Shown one piece after another: positions 10,019-21,252 of a stretch of 64,000 nt of DNA; positions within the stretch are counted from its first letter, which is position 1, and the number at the start of each line of letters is the position of its first letter. Origin of the DNA: Stromatinia cepivora (Eukaryota; Ascomycota; Leotiomycetes; Helotiales; Sclerotiniaceae). The stretch spans positions 930,001-994,000 of the forward strand of contig RCTD01000016.1 in assembly GCA_014898415.1 (NCBI GenBank), in the 5' to 3' direction. The notes below the pieces were generated by a model that was not told the DNA's origin, did no database searches, and saw only the letters and a program-made list of their open reading frames with translations. Position numbers and translations under genes: made by a program.

Positions 10019-12109
10019 TTAAAGATTCCATTGTTGATCACTCTCGAGTAGAACTCGAAGTTCCTCATCTAGAACATAAAATTCGTCAGAAGAATCTCCG
10101 AACCCTCTTAAAAACTCCCAGTCCTCTGCTGGTGCCACGGCTTTGGCTATGCCGGACGTGGCATCTACTGTCGAATGTCGGGCATACATCGATTCTTGCT
10201 CAGATAGAAGCTGTGAGGTTGTTGACTCTTGAGCATCGACAGCTGCGGCTGCATTGGCTAGAGTTGTCATATTAACATCTCGTGGCATTGCAGATACTTA
10301 ATGAATTAGTAAAAACTTGTTAATTTGGAGAACAAGGGGCTTACAGTCTACCAAAAGCTGTTGACGAGCTCCAGCACTCTTCCAACTCCTTCCAAGAACA
10401 GAAAGCCAGTGTATACACATCTTAAGACGACGTTGTGATTCTGCATTATCACCTCCGTCCGGTTGCTTCGATTGATACAATAGCGTGCTTGCAGCTGTGA
10501 AAATACTAAATACCATGTCGCATGGTAGGCCATAGAAGTCATCGAAGTACTTCTCCAAGATAGTGCATATTGCATTCGCACTATTTAGGCAAATCTTGAG
10601 TGGGTGCGCCGAAGCGTTGGTATTTGCAGGGTTTGATATCCATCTAGCAATGAAAGGGCGATGTAGAAGAATTACCCCGGAATGCATGACCTGCATTTAA
10701 TGAGTAAGGACTAGATATAAAATAGATTGCGCACTTACAACATAGTTAGTAACGACGCCAGGGACTGATGTTAGGTTATTGCTTAAATCCAAGCGCAAGG
10801 GAGAAGCTTCACTATTACGCTCCCATTCTTGAAAAGCAGACCATAATTCCATGCGTTTTGCTTCACCAAAACCTCGGTCATCACGAATCGCTCTTCTACT
10901 CATCAACCCATACACTTCTCTTGAAAGTCTCTCCATTATGACTGCGAGTTGAATAGCCATCACAAGGACTGAGAGTGTACGCGTCTTGCCAGTGGTATGA
11001 ATATTAGTCGAATTTTGTCGTTTCATTGTGGCAGGAAGCAATTCAAACTCATCTGCCTCCGAGGTTGAGGGATAGGGAGTATCAGTCTCCTCAACCCTAA
11101 GCATCACCGGTCTACCCATTTCGCAAGAAATCATCTTCTCAAGGATGAACAGATTCCACCAAAGACGATAGCGAATCTCACACTGTGGGCCATCCGATTC
11201 GTGAGGTCTATGCAAACGTAACTCGGTGGCCATTGATGTTGCAAGTCCACAGAAGACTGCAGCTCTTGAATATTCAGCGACTCCATGTTGCTGTAGTGCA
11301 AGTATCGTCAACGTTTGGCAATTCACAATAGAGGGAGTAAGTGCATTTTTTAATGTTTTATCGTTGCTCCCATTGCTTCTCTGTAGCAAATTTAAGGCTT
11401 CTTCAAAATAGAAGTGAGGCTCTGCAGGACCCGTGATATGCGGATCATCGTATGTCTGCTGAAAGGGTTGATGTCTATCTACACAAGCCGCAATTGCGAA
11501 CATTGCAGATGCCAAGACATTTGGTATGCTGGGTGAAGGGTACGTGTAATCGAATGAAGTGTACATTGGCTTGTACAGTATTGGCCACAGTGGATGAATG
11601 CAATCGAAGTAGATCTGGAATAGACGTTTTGAAACCTCAGCATTAAAAGGGTATTTCTTATCTTTTCTTTGCGATGATGAGCTTGTGGCTAGAGTTGAGG
11701 CTTGCCTGCTAGGGCCTTGCTGGATGGATTGTGCATCTCCCGATGGTAGTTGAAAAGACGGCGGAGTAGATAAGTTTTCACGGCGGGTGTTTGAAGGGCT
11801 AATTGTTCAGTCAGTATCAATCAATCACTTACGTTTTTATGGAATGAAGTCTTAAATGACGCACCTTCCCTCTAGAAATTTGCGTGGGAAATGCCCACGC
11901 TTCGATATACCGTATGAGCATTCGTCATGTCTTCTCTGGCATGGTCCACACACAGGTGCCCCGCCATCGCACTGAATCGACTAGTCAATGACTGTAGTCG
12001 TTTTTTTTGCGTGTAAAGCGTGTAAAGCGCGCAGAGAGTGGGATTATACCTTGATTTTCTTGACACCACATGGTCTACAAGCTTGAGATATTCTCTTCCG
12101 GCTCGACAT
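10019..12109 (-). CDS. Zn2Cys6 fungal-specific transcription factor
   Basis: Predicted nuclear DNA-binding regulator. Five exons (12050-12109, 11865-11971, 10739-11798, 10345-10690, 10019-10296) with introns of 78, 66, 48 and 48 nt give 616 aa, and all phases agree. Exons 1 and 2 together encode the zinc cluster: ACRPCGVKKIKCDGGAPVC then GPCQRRHDEC, the Cx2C..C..C..C..C pattern, with the intron cutting the cluster after KKIK. The middle region carries the fungal-specific factor domain (HPLWPILYKP, RYRLWWNLFILEKMISC, MGRPVML). The C-terminus is acidic (DSSDEFYVLDEELRVLLE) and may be an activation region. The start is the ATG at 12109. It is convergent with the permease pseudogene, so control of transport of the same compound is a reasonable guess; no target can be named. 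Confidence 0.9.
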
Positions 12110-13492
12110 TTTTTAATAAAGGCGTGTTGTTGTCAATATATGTTTTGTTTAACACTTCCGGAAGTGAAGGCGGAGGGCGGAGAAGAAGTATTCTAGATCT
12201 ATGGGAGACAACAAATTCGAAACGCGATATTCCGGTTAGGTAGGACGCAGCGTCTTAGAAAATGAGAACGGGTTAAACGGGGAAAGTATCCCTTAGGTAG
12301 GTAAATCAAGTTCTTCTTCCTAGCTCAATTTCATCAATGTAAAAAGGTAAGGAAGGTTATTAGTTTATTACGATAAGAATGGTAAACCGGCAAAATATGT
12401 CCCAGCCGGTTCAACCGGAAAATGTCTAGATTATCACCACGCTGAATTTTGAAACGAAGGTCTCGGGTATTAACAAATTAACAATTTTTCGGATACATAC
12501 TACGGGGGTAGGAGAAAGGAGGCATTCTTCCGACGAAAACATGATCGGAGTTTGGTACTGACTACCAAAAAGGTATCACCGAAATGAAACTGTATTTGAA
12601 GTGGCTAGGCATCTCAGATTGCTGTCAGATTTGGAATTATAGCATCCAGTGCTGTTGTATTACCCATTCAACGTCTGTTGTATGACACTCTCCCAAGCAA
12701 TGTCCCGAGAATTCCGAATGCCGTATTGCAGATTCAGCCGTCTTCACATTGCTGACCGGCCGATTTCGCCCTGTCATTGATAGCCTACCTTTGTGCAGCA
12801 TACAAAAAAAAAGAGAGAGTATGGGCTTGGCATGGCATTGGCGTTGGTGTTGGTGTAGCGACAATTCGCTGCGCAGCTGTGTAACCACTGGCTGATATAG
12901 TAGTGATCCTAAATATGTACTCCTATGCCATTCTCGAAAGACCACGCCATTCGTGTTGTTCATCCTCTTGTTATAAATGTTGAGCAATTGATCGATTTGT
13001 AGGTTTTAGAAGCTCCCGTAACTCTGTCAATATCAATATCAATAGCAATAGCAATAGCAATAGCAATACCAGTACTGAGACTATCATTAGTTCTTTCTCG
13101 TCTGTAACTCCTTTGGATGAATTCTCTGAGTCCAGAATTGTCCAATCGTTCTGTTCTTGTCTCCCGCAACAAATAATCTTGATCGGCAGACTCATATCTT
13201 GTACATCGAACAGCTCCATGGACCAAAGGAGGTTATGCGCGGAAATTTCGTTCATTCGAAGTCGTGGATGCGACCTAGATACTGAAATACGGTGAGTGTT
13301 TGACGTTTTAAAAAGAATAGAATTCTCAGATAGGTTCGTTCTATCCAGAGGTAAATCCGATGGGATGTCTTCGCAGATGGTCAGATATTCTGGGAATCTC
13401 TTCGCAGATCAATTGATCAAGATCCTGTCGGATGAATCGACGGATGTCTGAGTATGGACTTTATTTTCGCAACACCTTTATGCAATCCAATA
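12110..13492. other. intergenic region upstream of transcription factor gene
   Basis: AT-rich 1.4 kb holding the transcription factor promoter. It contains a (CAATAT/CAATAG)n microsatellite at about 13028-13069 and a direct repeat of TCTTCGCAGAT near 13368 and 13399. Short minus-strand frames at 12637-13255 are partly made by the microsatellite and show no coding signal. Confidence 0.45.
13028..13069. repeat. hexanucleotide microsatellite (CAATAT)2(CAATAG)4
   Basis: About seven hexamer units in tandem, the first of CAATAT type and the rest CAATAG. It lies outside any gene called here. Confidence 0.85.
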
Positions 13493-13573
13493 GGCGTCGT
13501 GACGGAGTGGTTAACGTGATTGACTAGAAATCAATTCCTTTCGGGGGCGCATGTTCGAATCATGCCGACGTCG
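13493..13573 (+). tRNA. tRNA-Ser (anticodon AGA)
   Basis: All arms fold. The 7-bp acceptor stem pairs 13493-13499 with 13566-13572, including one G.U pair. The D arm has a 3-bp ACG/CGT stem around GAGTGGTTAA, and the anticodon stem ATTGA/TCAAT encloses loop CTAGAAA, giving AGA at 13526-13528, read as serine. A long variable arm typical of class II tRNAs follows, then a T arm of GCATG/CATGC around TTCGAAT. Internal A-box (TGGTTAACGTG) and B-box (GTTCGAATC) promoters are present, and a CCTTTT tract just downstream suits Pol III termination. There is no intron, and CCA is not encoded, as expected in eukaryotes. Confidence 0.93.
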
Positions 13574-14295
13574 ATATTCCTTTTGCTCTTTTCCTTTTGG
13601 AATTTTATGCAAAGGGCTTGCCTTTGTTTGGGAGATCCAGCACTATTACTGCTGCACCAGCTTGTCCATCCAGAATTTTTTGAATCGCTCAAATGAAAGA
13701 AGGTGGAGAAAATTTCAATACAGGTATGGATACTTGAACACTCTGAAAGCGGAGCTATGCTTAACCTCACAAGAAATCCTGTCCAACTTAACCTAACCTT
13801 ATAAAGACTAGCGCTTCAATCACATGCGAACAGCCATGACTTTCCTCTCATCTCCCTCTTTTCACCAATGCATCACCAGGACTCAATCGCTTTTTGTCAC
13901 ATATAATCTGGTAACAAGTGGCCAGTGACAATGCATATCATCCTCATCTCATCCCACCCCAATTCCCCAACAATTACTACAAAGAAAGATGACAGAGCCT
14001 TCAAGTCGGAGGCGGGATAACATCTCCCCCCATGAATTTACGTCAAGTCAGAGAGAGTAATCAGGTGCAAGGAAAAGCCTCGGCTTAACACCAGAACTAT
14101 TGGACAATTATCACATTCCCATCAATCATTGATTAAACGGCTATGGTGGCTTAGATTGGTTGAGATTTTGTAGGCACCTAGGAATGTAGAATTATTGAAA
14201 TCCAAACTTTCCCCTTCATCAATGCTATCGTCCCATTTTACTTTCTGTTAACATCTAATATCACATCTTTTCCCCGTGTGCTGCAAAAGTTCATC
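13574..14295. other. region between tRNA-Ser and acyl-CoA synthetase gene
   Basis: This 0.7 kb should contain the promoter and leader of the acyl-CoA synthetase gene. Pyrimidine-rich stretches occur just before its ATG (about 14210-14275), as is common in fungal leaders. Nothing else was recognised. Confidence 0.45.
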
Positions 14296-16876
14296 ATGTC
14301 CTCCCAAACCAAAAACAAGAACAAAACTACGACTTTCTCTCCTCGAATGTCGAGAAAACCTCCCTTCACAGCGGAAGTACAAGGAATTCCTCAAGTGCCT
14401 GGTGAATCCATTCCCCGTCGCAATATCCGATACCCAGAACTCCTTTCTCAGCCAGAATCAGGCATCGAGACCGTTTTCGATATCGTACAGCAGAGCTCTC
14501 GTCGATTTGGGGATGCTCGAGCTCTGGGGTCGAGGAAATTAATCAAGAAACATGAGGAGACGAAGAAGGTAAAAAAGATTATCGAGGGACAAACACAAGA
14601 AGTAGATAAAGTATGGACTTATTTTGAAATGAGTGGGTATGAGTATATAAGCTTTAAGGACTATGAGGCTACGGTATTGAGTGTAGGTGCGGGACTGAGG
14701 AAACTGGGATTGGTCAAGGATGATCGGGTTCATCTTTTTGCAACGACGAGGTAATCACCCATATTGTGACCTTTAGATCCAAGCTTATCGTAAATTCAGT
14801 GCTCACTGGCTATCAATCGCTCATGGTTCAATGTCCCAGTCTATGCCTATCGTCACTGCATACGATACTCTTGGCGTCGAAGGGCTCCGTCATTCCCTTA
14901 CACAAACGAAAGCCAAGGCTATATTCCTAGAACCACAGCTCCTTAAAACTTTACTTGATTCTCTCGAGGACTTGAAGCATATTAAATATGTGATATACAA
15001 CACAGATGGCGATACCGAACTTTCATTATCAACTATCAAAGAACTAAAGAAGAGTCACAACCATCTCACACTTTTGAGCTACGAAGAATTGATAGATTTG
15101 GGACATTTACATCCCACCGAAGCTGTACCGCCTCAAAGTGAAGATCTTTGCTGTATCATGTACACATCCGGCTCAAGTGGTACTCCGAAAGGCGTATCGC
15201 TAAAGCATAAGAATGTTGTAGCTGCCAGTTAGTGTTCCTATTCCCTGAAATCCTCCAAACTAACTTCGCTATAGTTGCGGGGGCAAATAGTATCGTAGGT
15301 GATTATTTAGGTCCCTCGGATACACTCCTAGCATACCTACCCCTTGCTCACATCTTCGAATTCGTATTTGAAAACGCATGTCTCTACTGGGGTGCCCTAA
15401 TGGGATATGGTCATCCCAGAACTCTCTCCGAAACCTCCATGAAAAATTGCAAGGGTGATATCCAAGAACTGAAACCCACTCTTCTAGTGGGTGTACCATC
15501 AGTATGGGAGACCGTCAAAAAGGGTGTGATTGCCAACGTGAATAAAGGTGGACCTGTTGTCCGTAGTTTATTCTGGAGTGCTTTCTACACTAAAGGATTA
15601 CTCTCTTCGACCGGCTTACCTGGTTCCGGTATTTTGGATGCAATTGTTTTTAACAAAGTCAAACAAGCGACAGGTGGAAGATTGAGATTCTGCTTAAATG
15701 GCGCAGGTCCCATATCTCAACAGACCCAAGAATTTATCTCTCGAACCATCACACCCATGATTTCTGGTTATGGATCCACAGAAACTACCGCGTTAGCAAC
15801 TCCCATCCACACACATTTGTGAAAGAAAATGTTGACTGACATTGGATCAGCATGGGCGCAATATGCGATCCCCTCTCCTTCACCCTCCAAGCCGGTGACA
15901 TCCCCGCCTGCATCGAGATAAAACTCATCGATTTCCCCGACGCAGGCTACTTCGCCACAAACAGTCCTCAACAAGGAGAGATCTGGATTCGAGGTCCTAG
16001 CGTCATGTCCGAATACTACGATAACGTTATTGAAACCAACGAAGCGCTTACTCCAGATGGATGGTTCAAGACTGGGGATATTGGTGAGTGGGATAAGAAT
16101 GGACATTTGAAGATCATTGATCGCAAGAAAAATTTGGTCAAGACGATGAATGGGGAGTATATTGCTTTGGAAAAGGTATACTTTCTGTCATACCTTACAG
16201 ATATTCGTATAGTGTGCTAATAATTCAATAGCTAGAATCAGTCTACCGGGCCGCAGCCGTAGTAGCAAATATATGCATCTACGCCTCGATCTCGGAAACA
16301 CACCCCATCGCAATCATCGTTCCCGCCGAGCCGGCTCTCAAAAAGCTCGCCCAGTCTCTTGGCGTAGAAGGTCATGGTATCGACGATCTCGTGCATAATG
16401 AATCCATTCGGCGTGAGGTATTGAAGCAGTTACAGGCTGTAGGGAAAAGAGCTGGATTAGCTAGTATGGAAATAATTCAGGGTGTTGTATTAGCAGATGA
16501 GGAATGGACAACAGTCAACGTGAGTTTAAAATTTCATCCTACGTGTTCTATACACCAAACAAAAGCAAAAGCAAAAGTGAAGATGAAAAACATACAACAG
16601 TGGGGATTCGCTGGTGGTCACCCACCCAACTACTAATCCACCGATCTGAAGCTTGTGTATGGCAGAGCGGACGGGATGCCCAATTCTCTTCAGTCTATGG
16701 TCGTATGTGACAGGGTGTAATTTGTTTGAAATCTTGTTTACAAATGAAGGGGTATGAAGCGAATAGATGCTAATGAAAAACAGAAACTAGTGACGGCAAC
16801 TACAAAATTGAATCGGAAAGCGATTTTTGAGAGATATGAGAAAGATATTGATGTAGCGTATGGGAATGGAAAGTAA
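14296..16876 (+). CDS. FAA1: long-chain fatty acid-CoA ligase (FAA1-type)
   Basis: Activates long-chain fatty acids to acyl-CoA through an acyl-adenylate, feeding lipid synthesis or beta-oxidation. Six exons: 14296-14750, 14800-15227, 15275-15791, 15851-16175, 16232-16519 and 16784-16876. Introns are 49, 47, 59, 56 and 264 nt; phases close to give 701 aa, the usual length. Motifs are the AMP-binding [11 protein letters not shown] (about 273-283), [41 protein letters not shown] and [10 protein letters not shown] with [10 protein letters not shown]. The last exon completes the C-terminus [15 protein letters not shown]. Start is the ATG at 14296, upstream frame being open only through GTG. The last intron is about five times longer than the others and carries an AAAAGC repeat. 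The fungal Faa1/Faa4 class fits best by its N-terminal layout. The peroxisomal amine oxidase at 4.7-7.0 kb is another catabolic gene nearby, but no operon-like link is implied. Confidence 0.92.
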
Positions 16877-17704
16877 TTTTTTATGGACAGAACGGTCAGA
16901 GATGAGATGGAAGGTGAGATTAATGTTTGTAATTTTTAATATCGGATCCGAGCCTTTCAAGATGAATTTTTTTAAGTGGTATCCCTTTAGTCTTCTTCTG
17001 TTTCTTGGGTAGTGCATGCAGTATACCATTTTTCCAATCTGCATGCTCAATTTTTACATTGACTTGCGCTTTAATCATGGATGGAACTATTACCTGGCAT
17101 TCTATTTCATTACCGGACTGGGTTTTCGCTCTGTGGTGTACTAATTAACTACTGCTATGGATCCGGAGTAACCTATCCCTGGATTTTAGACGTGCAACAA
17201 GAGTGTTTCAGCAGAGTAGGTAAAAGTTTTTGCGTGTATGTGTATGTGTACCAACTCATTAGATATGCAACAAAATATACCTATTGAAGAACGTTATGGG
17301 TCACAAACGTAGAAAATTTGGTGGATCCGAGCTCCAGAGAATTTACCACAAAACAACCCAACCCCCTTCATTACTCTCGTGTAAAGACTTCGATGGCTTA
17401 TGCACCGCACTTTTTATCTTGGATCAAGAGTTAGTCTAATGTCTTGATTTTGTTACATTCAATAGCACACGTCCCGTTCCACCATCAGATAATAGCAATT
17501 AACTTTTATATTATCATGATTAATACTTCTCAATTAACCATACTACATGATATTCCCCCTCCCAAAACTCAAATCTCGAATAGCGTTTGCCAAAAAGGAC
17601 AACTACTCACTAAATCCATCCCACACCAAACTTTTATTACCTTATCAGAAAAGGCAGACCCAGTAGACCCGACCGGCGGTATATATCAATACAGCGCACT
17701 AAAT
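16877..17704. other. convergent 3' intergenic region
   Basis: Separates the 3' ends of the acyl-CoA synthetase and the LGFP-repeat gene. AT-rich, with only short frames lacking coding features. No repeat or RNA gene seen. Confidence 0.45.
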
Positions 17705-19585
17705 TCATGAGAATTCCACATTCCACAATACATGATATCGCGAGATAGCCCCGCACCAAGAAGGAGCTCTTGCACCCACATGCTTATCGTTAACTTTCCA
17801 CGTGTTTCCCAGGATTAAATGTGCCTTTATATCGCTACCTTTGAGCGTTGCGACTTCCGCCGCGACTACGCCGTCAGAATTCAAAAATGGCATTCCGAGG
17901 CCACCACTATCTGCCCATCCCTCGAAAGGGCGAACAGCTGGCTCGCTTACAGGTACAGGCCTTCTGCCGATAACTGCACCAATTGCGTCTCCGATTGATG
18001 ACTTGCGCCTGTACCGCGAAGCATTCATGTCTTCTTCTATAGCTGCTGTTCCTAATTTGTGGATGGCGACCTCGAGCTTTTTAAGAACATTCGCTCGGTC
18101 GTTGGAGTGGTTGTGTATGATGAGGTATGTCAATGTTACTGTCTCCTCGTCGCCAATTGGACAATTATGAAGCGTTAAGCTGGGATATACGAAGCCAGCT
18201 GAGTGCTCGCCAAGGGGAAGAGCAGCGGATTGCACTCCTCTTGATGCGGTGGCGATAGAAGCTGCAATGTAAAGAGTGTCTACACGCGCGGAGCGGAGCT
18301 CCTTAATCAGAATGTCGGTAATGTTGATGTTATAATTTGTTTCTCTTCCAGAAAACTCCCGGGTGCCAATTGAAGTATGCCACCATATTGAGCCACCAGA
18401 GAAGTCGTTATAGCAAGTATTGTATCTACCAGTAATCTCGTCGGTTATGGGATTGCCCAAATACCCACTGTCTCCGCCGAGAGCCATCCACCTTTTGTAA
18501 ATATTTCCACCTACTCTTACCGCGCCGTACTAGAGAACATCGGGTCAGTAATCGCCTTCCAGGTTAAGACATCTACTGCTAAACATGCAGGACATAGAAA
18601 ATGAAACAAGAAATTTAGACTTGGAAAATCAAGATCAGGATATGCAATGTCAAAGAACTCAAATTGCTCACTTCCGGTGTTGAGTATATCGCACCACCAC
18701 CAGAAAATTTGTTGAAGCGGCACACTTCATCGGGTGCAAATTCCTCGTCTGATGTCGGATATCCCAGCTGCCCCATCTCACCACCACTAGCCATCCACTT
18801 CTTGTAGATATCCCCATAAATCCAGAATGCCCCGCGAGTTACGGTATAATATATAGCACCACCATGTGAGAACATATTGAAGAGAGTCACCCCTCCAGGC
18901 GTCAATGTTTCCTTCACATAGGTGAATCAGTACCTGTTTAACATCGAAAGTCAAGCATAAATGGTATTTGAAATATGAAATTAGAGTTTGTAATCAGGAA
19001 GCGCGGAACCAAGATATCAACTATGCTCACGTCAGAAACAGGGAAACCCATAACCCCTTCAGCTCCATCCATAGTCATCCATTTCTTATAGATTTCGCCA
19101 TTCACCACGCAAGTGCCAGTCTTGGAATTGCAATAAATTGCACCTGATGTGAAGGTATTGAAACGACAGCTACGGTCAGAAGTCCACAGTTCATTTGTGA
19201 CTGGACAGCCCAACTTGCTTCGATCCCCACCCATGTCGAGGTACTTCTCGAGGATATCCCCATGTACCTCATAGGCAACGGTAGCTCTCCCAAAGGCATC
19301 TGCTTGTGCAAATATTGTAGCGTTTACATAAGGACGAGAATATCCATTCTCATTGATGACGAAGCCTCCTTTAGGTGGACCAATCCATGGCAAAGACGCA
19401 GCTTTTTTAGCTATCAGATCCGCAGCAGCATCTTGGTTGCGCAGAAGTTGTTGGAATGTGGGAAATTCCGAATCGTTACAGTCGGGATACTAAAATTGGT
19501 ACCGTCAGCCTCATTGGGCCCTTACTATATTGATAATACTAACATGAACTGATATTCTGAACGAACCAGAGCGATGTGTCGCCAT
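17705..19585 (-). CDS. LGFP-repeat protein
   Basis: Four exons (19544-19585, 19031-19489, 18672-18911, 17705-18529) give 521 aa; introns of 54, 119 and 142 nt are all phase 0. Four tandem LGFP-type repeats are visible, each with GxIYKKWM-like and LGxPxxxE-like segments: KLGCPVTNE, VMGFPVSDE, QLGYPTSDE and YLGNPITDE. Introns 2 and 3 fall at the repeat borders. LGFP repeats are best known from actinobacterial secreted proteins, where they are thought to bind the cell envelope. After the repeats comes a C-terminal half of about 250 residues that I do not recognise (DTLYIAASIATASRG, DEETVTLTYLIIHNHSND, then a helical RANVLKKLEVAIHKLGTAA). The N-terminus MATHRSGSFRISVH is not a signal peptide. The second intron end (GTGAAG|GAAAC) was chosen because it restores PVSDE. 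Binding to a glycan or envelope is inferred from the repeats only. Confidence 0.82.
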
Positions 19586-20133
19586 GACGTATTTTTTGGC
19601 CGGCCAAGAGCCATATCTGCTGGGAGTAGTAATTTATATTAAAAAGTACAATAGTAAAAGCATTTCTTTCAACGGAAGTTACCCAGCAACAAAGCGATTC
19701 ATTCCCCTACAACAGATACTCCATTGGCTATCAAATCCACAGGTCGATCCATCATTCTAACATCAGGTCAAAGGATGTTCTCTCCTTTGACACGAAAATA
19801 TTCGGAACATACCGAAATTTTCTGCATCCTGCAAAAGTGGGTAATTCCGATGGAAATTTAGGTCTTTGAGACAGTAACACTACATATGTAGGTGATATAA
19901 TATATCAGGCCATTTTGAGCGTTTTGGTGATATTTGTTCAGGGCAATGGGATGGTAGAAAGCGTGACCGCGCTTACTTAGCGCGTTGGAAACACACCATT
20001 CGATTCGTATGACTCCATACTGATTGCACAGCCCTTCACCACAAGTTGTGAATCAAATCATGAACCAACGATTTCATGCTAATAACCATTGCTTGATTCT
20101 TCGATTACAACAACCTCCGTAAACTTCTTGAAT
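19586..20133. promoter_or_regulatory. bidirectional promoter region, LGFP gene / SPRY gene
   Basis: The 548 bp between two divergent starts must hold both promoters. A perfect inverted repeat CGCGCT-TACTT-AGCGCG lies at 19969-19985 and could be a regulator site. No TATA box was assigned. Confidence 0.4.
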
Positions 20134-21252
20134 ATGTGTTTCGGAAGCAAATTGAAAGGCGAAGCACCATCAGGATTTGACAACGGCAACCTCAATTCAC
20201 GACCACTCAACGCAGTACCTCAAGGAAAGAGCTCGATTAAAATGCCGCAGACCGAATCTTACTCTCCCCCAGCGGGACCACCACCGTCAAAAAGACCTGA
20301 ACCTTATAACGAGCAATATCTACCCCCGCCCGGTCCCCCACCTTCGCACGAATATACCCCTCCTTCGGGCCCACCACCGTCGCAAGCTCAAGCGCCATAT
20401 CACGATTGGCAAACCGCAGTCCCCGACACATCTCTTCTGCCGCCTCCCCCATCTATGGGTTACCAACGAAGCGATGCAAACAACGCTACAGAAGAAGAGG
20501 CACTACAAGGAAAAGCATGGTGTGAACAGAATCCTTTGGGACCGCCAGTACAATTCCCACAAGCTGCTCTAGAAGCACTTGATGCTGGAAACATCGGTGT
20601 CATTAAGCCAAGATCTTACAATGGTGATCTTTCACGTCTGCGACAGGGTGTTTGGGCTGGAAAGACAAAGTCGAACAGCAAGGATTCATGCATTATTTCT
20701 ACGCTTCCGTTGTACTCCGTATACGCGCATTCACCTTTACAAACGGAAATCGGCAAAACAATATACTACGAGGTGAAAATACCAAACAGATATCGTGGGG
20801 AAATAACTCTAGGATTGGGATTTGTTGCACAGCCATATCCAACTTTCAGATTGCCTGGTTGGCACCGAGGGTCATTGGGTGTTCATGGAGATGATGGTCA
20901 CAAATATGTCAACGATCTATGGGGCGGTAAGGACTTTACAAATAAATTTCAAGCCGGCCAGACTCTCGGAATCGGAATGACCTTCACTCCACGAAATGTC
21001 AACAGTCCTCCTGCATATGATTCTGGGCCAGCACAAACCACGGCTAAAACTCCTATCAATGTTGAGATTTTCTTTACCAGAGACGGCAAAAAGGATGGTG
21101 GATGGAATCTTCATGAAGAGGGCGATTCTGTCGAAGATCTTCCCGTTACAGGATTGGAAGGAATGCATGACTTATATGCCGCAGTAGGGACATTCGACAA
21201 TGTCGAATTTGAAATCATTTTCAATGAAAGGGAATGGATGTATCGGCCATAA
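20134..21252 (+). CDS. SPRY-domain-like protein with proline-rich N-terminus
   Basis: Single exon, 372 aa, starting at MCFGSKLKG (20134); the frame opens earlier only at a TTG. Residues about 40-110 are proline-rich with three copies of a PPxGPPPS unit (PPAGPPPS, PPPGPPPS, PPSGPPPS), suited to SH3/WW binding. Residues about 165-370 form a SPRY-like beta-sandwich: KTIYYEVKIPNR, GEITLGLGFVAQPYP, LPGWHRGSLGVHGDDG, GQTLGIGMTF, VEIFFTRDGKK and MHDLYAAVGTFDNVEFEIIF, which match the order of strands in the family, including the typical GWHRGSLGYHGDDG loop. Fungal relatives such as Ssh4/Ear1 act in ubiquitin-ligase adaptor work at membranes, but those have a transmembrane segment that is absent here. 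The Cys at position 2 could be lipidated; that is speculative. Precise function is unknown. Confidence 0.82.
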   Translation: MCFGSKLKGEAPSGFDNGNLNSRPLNAVPQGKSSIKMPQTESYSPPAGPPPSKRPEPYNEQYLPPPGPPPSHEYTPPSGPPPSQAQAPYHDWQTAVPDTSLLPPPPSMGYQRSDANNATEEEALQGKAWCEQNPLGPPVQFPQAALEALDAGNIGVIKPRSYNGDLSRLRQGVWAGKTKSNSKDSCIISTLPLYSVYAHSPLQTEIGKTIYYEVKIPNRYRGEITLGLGFVAQPYPTFRLPGWHRGSLGVHGDDGHKYVNDLWGGKDFTNKFQAGQTLGIGMTFTPRNVNSPPAYDSGPAQTTAKTPINVEIFFTRDGKKDGGWNLHEEGDSVEDLPVTGLEGMHDLYAAVGTFDNVEFEIIFNEREWMYRP

